Positions 61,483-64,000 of a DNA stretch of 64,000 bases are shown one piece after another. Source of the DNA: Sanyastnella coralliicola. Its GTDB lineage: Bacteria > Bacteroidota > Bacteroidia > Flavobacteriales_D > Sanyastnellaceae. Numbering within the stretch: position 1 is the first letter of the stretch; each line of letters begins with the position of its first letter. The notes beneath the pieces are model-generated. The model was not told the origin of the DNA and made no database searches. It saw only the letters and a list, made by a program, of their open reading frames with translations. The stretch lies in the NCBI RefSeq assembly GCF_030845195.1, contig NZ_CP132543.1, positions 4,033,637-4,097,636 of the forward strand. Reading direction: 5' to 3'. The translations under genes and the position numbers were made by a program.

Positions 61483-62934
61483 ATGAAGCTTTTAATACTT
61501 CTAGTTGTTATTGTCGGGATTATTGCTGTATCACAGCTAGCCCGCATATATGAGCTGACATCACTTCTTCGTAAGAAACGTGAAGAAGAGATCTCCTTTG
61601 CAGACAATAAAATGAATGCAAAGATGTGGTTGGTGTTCGGTGTATTGTTCTTCGCTAGCTTTATCTGGCTAATGGTACGCTACGGTGATTACCAGCCACC
61701 ATCAGCATCAGCACACGGTGAAGAGGTGGATACACTCATGTTCTTCAACATGGTAATCATCATCATCGTATTCTTCATTGTGAACACATTGCTATTCTGG
61801 TTCGCATCGAAGTACTACTACCGCAAAGACCGCAAGGCGAAGTTCTTCCCTCACGATAACCGTTTGGAGTTGATCTGGACAGTAATCCCGTCAATCGTAT
61901 TGGCAGTGATTATCATCTACGGTCTACGCACATGGAACGCGATGACAGGAGAAGCACAAGCTGACGCGATTCAAATTGAGCTTTACTCTAAGCAGTTTGA
62001 CTGGACAGCACGTTACGCTGGTGCCGATGCTGAGTTCGGATTGGCTAGCTACAACCTGATTACTCCAACGAACCCTCTAGGTATCGTTACTGTGGAGCGT
62101 ATGGAAGAAAGCTTGGCTGACCTTGAGAAGTCAATCAATAAGCTAAAAGGAGAGTTAGATTATGAGTACGGTCACTTGATGACTGAAAAGCATGATCTTG
62201 AAGAACAACTTCACGAAGGTTCTCACGACCCTCATCACGGAAACGATGAAGGAGAGGATCACGGGGAAGAACATGATGATCACCACCACGGAATGTCTGA
62301 AGAAATGAAGGCAGCAATCAATGCACGTATTGCAGAGATTGACAAGATGTTGGCTGAAACAGATAAGATTACACGTCTAACAGACGCAGCATACGAAGCG
62401 AAGTCAGAGAAACTTTACCGTCTAGAACGTCAAGTTGAGCGTATCGCTGAAATCGATGATTACGATTTCAATGGAGTGCAAGCTTGGGAAGCAGGTAAAG
62501 ATGACCGCATCGTGAAAGGTGAATTCCACATCCCAGTGGGAAGAGAAATCGAATTCGTTTTCCGCTCACGCGATGTAATTCACTCGGCATATATGCCACA
62601 TTTCCGTGCACAGATGAACTGTGTACCTGGACTACCAACACGCTTTAAAATGACTCCAACGATCACAACGGATAGTATGCGTTTGATCATGGATGACGAG
62701 GAGTTTGACTACGTATTGCTTTGTAACAAGGTATGTGGAGCAGCGCACTTCAATATGCAAATGAAGATCGTTGTGGAAACAGAAGAGCAATACAAGGATT
62801 GGTTAGAACAACAGGATACCTTCTATGTTGAGGAGGTAAAAGAGGAAGAAGCTCCGGCACCAGCCGCTGAAGAAGCACCGGTACCGGCAGAGGAGGTTGC
62901 CGAAGAACCAACAGAGACTGCTTCTCTAAATTAA
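61483..62934 (+). CDS. coxB: Cytochrome c oxidase subunit II with large insertion
   Basis: A 483-residue subunit II. Three hydrophobic stretches near the N-terminus; the CuA site has His367 (VIHSAYMPH) and Cys414-Cys418-His422-Met425 (CNKVCGAAHFNM). Between the two parts of the cupredoxin domain lies an added block of roughly 130 residues (about 205-335): a coiled coil (MEESLADLEKSINKLKG ... YRLERQVERIAEI) split by a His/Asp/Glu-rich loop (about 245-275) containing HDPHHG, HGEEHDDHHHG. The usual family length is near 300-400. The start is ATG 61483; a TTG two codons earlier is not needed. Ala/Pro/Glu-rich tail. Confidence 0.93.
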   Translation: MKLLILLVVIVGIIAVSQLARIYELTSLLRKKREEEISFADNKMNAKMWLVFGVLFFASFIWLMVRYGDYQPPSASAHGEEVDTLMFFNMVIIIIVFFIVNTLLFWFASKYYYRKDRKAKFFPHDNRLELIWTVIPSIVLAVIIIYGLRTWNAMTGEAQADAIQIELYSKQFDWTARYAGADAEFGLASYNLITPTNPLGIVTVERMEESLADLEKSINKLKGELDYEYGHLMTEKHDLEEQLHEGSHDPHHGNDEGEDHGEEHDDHHHGMSEEMKAAINARIAEIDKMLAETDKITRLTDAAYEAKSEKLYRLERQVERIAEIDDYDFNGVQAWEAGKDDRIVKGEFHIPVGREIEFVFRSRDVIHSAYMPHFRAQMNCVPGLPTRFKMTPTITTDSMRLIMDDEEFDYVLLCNKVCGAAHFNMQMKIVVETEEQYKDWLEQQDTFYVEEVKEEEAPAPAAEEAPVPAEEVAEEPTETASLN

Positions 62935-62958
62935 TTAGAACTAGGAAACGTAGGAATA

Positions 62959-64000
62959 ATGGCACAAGGACACGAACATCACGAGGAAAGCTTCATTTCG
63001 AAGTACGTCTTTTCGATGGATCACAAGATGATCTCGAAGCAGTTCCTGATCACAGCGATCTTCATGGGTGTGGTAGCAGTAATGCTATCCATTCTATTCC
63101 GCCTTCAGTTGGGGTGGCCAGGAGAATCGTTCGCAATTCTTGAAACACTGCTAGGTAAGTGGGCTCCTGATGGGGTTCTAGACCGTAACGCATATCTCGC
63201 CCTGGTAACGATCCACGGTACCATCATGGTATTCTTCGTACTAACGGGTGGTCTTTCAGGTACTTTCTCGAACCTACTCATTCCGCTTCAAATTGGAGCA
63301 CGTGATATGGCTTCAGGATTCCTGAACATGCTTTCATACTGGTTCTTCCTAGTATCTAGTATTATCATGCTCTTCTCACTCTTCGTTGAAGGTGGTGCAG
63401 CCTCAGGTGGTTGGACAATCTATCCACCGTTGAGTGCCCTACCACAGGCGATGCCTGGGTCAGGAATGGGTATGACACTATGGTTGATCTCAATGGTACT
63501 TTTCGTAGCATCTTCGCTACTTGGAGGTCTGAACTACATTGTAACGATTGTAAACCTTCGTACGAAGGGAATGAAAATGACACGTCTTCCATTGACGATC
63601 TGGGCATTCCTTGTAACGGCGATTCTAGGTGTACTTTCATTCCCTGTTCTTGTATCAGCAGTAGTTCTTCTATTGATGGACCGTTCGATGGGTACAGCAT
63701 TCTACTTGAGTGACATTCACATCGCAGGAGAGGCGCTTGACGTAACAGGTGGTTCACCGATCCTTTACCAGCACTTGTTCTGGTTCCTAGGACACCCTGA
63801 GGTATACATCGTACTTCTACCAGCATTGGGTATCTCTTCTGAGATTATCTCTACGAACAGCCGTAAGCCGATCTTCGGTTACCGCGCGATGATCGGATCT
63901 ATCCTTGCGATCGGATTCCTTTCATTCATCGTATGGGGTCACCACATGTTCGTAACCGGTATGAACCCATTCATCGGATCAGTATTCGTATTCACTACGC
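62959..64000 (+). CDS. coxA: Cytochrome c oxidase subunit I, 5' part
   Basis: First 347 residues of the catalytic subunit, cut by the window end. His-rich start MAQGHEHHEES; low-spin heme region TIHGTIMVFFV; CuB and Tyr site in WFLGHPEVYIV (cross-linked His-Tyr type) and WGHHMFVTGM. These are the residues of an A-type, proton-pumping heme-copper oxidase. It follows coxB by 24 bases and completes the ACIII-aa3 supercomplex group. Confidence 0.96.
   Translation, partial: MAQGHEHHEESFISKYVFSMDHKMISKQFLITAIFMGVVAVMLSILFRLQLGWPGESFAILETLLGKWAPDGVLDRNAYLALVTIHGTIMVFFVLTGGLSGTFSNLLIPLQIGARDMASGFLNMLSYWFFLVSSIIMLFSLFVEGGAASGGWTIYPPLSALPQAMPGSGMGMTLWLISMVLFVASSLLGGLNYIVTIVNLRTKGMKMTRLPLTIWAFLVTAILGVLSFPVLVSAVVLLLMDRSMGTAFYLSDIHIAGEALDVTGGSPILYQHLFWFLGHPEVYIVLLPALGISSEIISTNSRKPIFGYRAMIGSILAIGFLSFIVWGHHMFVTGMNPFIGSVFVFTT

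Noticed and set aside
1..64000. tRNA, rRNA or transposable element
   Set aside because: No cloverleaf, rRNA core, transposase or integrase sequence was recognised on either strand.

Overview
The window looks like chromosomal DNA from a marine member of Bacteroidota, most likely Flavobacteriales of the Cryomorphaceae/Schleiferiaceae kind. The evidence is the number of secreted proteins ending in type IX secretion (T9SS) sorting domains, a PorZ homologue, promoters of the Bacteroidota TAnnTTTG type, an alternative complex III (ActABCDEF) followed by coxB-coxA, and the absence of Shine-Dalgarno sites in front of most genes. The genus-level placement is inference. I see no tRNA, rRNA, CRISPR array, insertion sequence or prophage gene.

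Layout. 1-8.4 kb: the 3' part of gcvP, then three tandem related T9SS-exported proteins, each with its own terminator. 8.5-13.9 kb: a GH3-like adenylating enzyme, a DUF1573/VWA surface protein, and the compact run udk - arsC-like - EamA - 3-hydroxyanthranilate dioxygenase. 14-18.3 kb: a giant cysteine-rich exported protein with no Lys or Arg over about 1366 residues. 18.4-22.3 kb: a DUF2723 membrane protein. 22.7-27.7 kb: a signalling operon (sigma-54 response regulator, FIST sensor, hybrid kinase) facing a mini-protein that is only a signal peptide plus a T9SS tail. 27.8-32 kb: wecB, purN, marC, rnhA, gcdH. 32-35 kb (minus): omega-amidase-like nitrilase, FkbM methyltransferase and aminotransferase. 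35-38 kb: a subtilase with Glu in place of the catalytic Asp and a dockerin-like tail. 38-47 kb (minus): GNAT, a TPR histidine kinase with LuxR-type regulator and a predicted outer-membrane protein, porZ, an AlbA_2 protein and a MORN-repeat protein. 47-52 kb: rimP-nusA-infB. 52-64 kb: a SPOR protein (minus) and the respiratory operon actABCDEF-coxB-coxA, with coxA cut by the window end.

Two repeat systems are not explained by the genes. (1) A 13-base motif, CGCTANCGCGGAA, occurs 12 times, six on each strand. It lies mostly inside unrelated genes, usually in the frame that encodes Ala-X-Ala-Glu. (2) Between 30 and 43 kb nearly every larger intergenic gap holds tandem arrays with a strict 7-base period but different unit sequences: GTTCCAC x10, CGTCAAC x19, CTCGACC x4, TCCGGCG, GGCTTAA, ACCAAAG, GCGGAAC and others. 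These two, with the Lys/Arg-free protein, are the best candidates for something undescribed.

How the genes work together. ActA-F oxidise menaquinol and pass electrons to the aa3-type oxidase CoxAB. PorZ belongs to the T9SS attachment machinery that would process the exported proteins seen here. The aminotransferase and nitrilase could form a glutamine-transaminase/omega-amidase pair. The sigma-54 regulator, FIST protein and hybrid kinase look like one phosphorelay. Several genes (udk, wecB, the nitrilase, the MORN protein) have the promoter box 4-5 bases before the start codon, so their mRNAs are probably leaderless.
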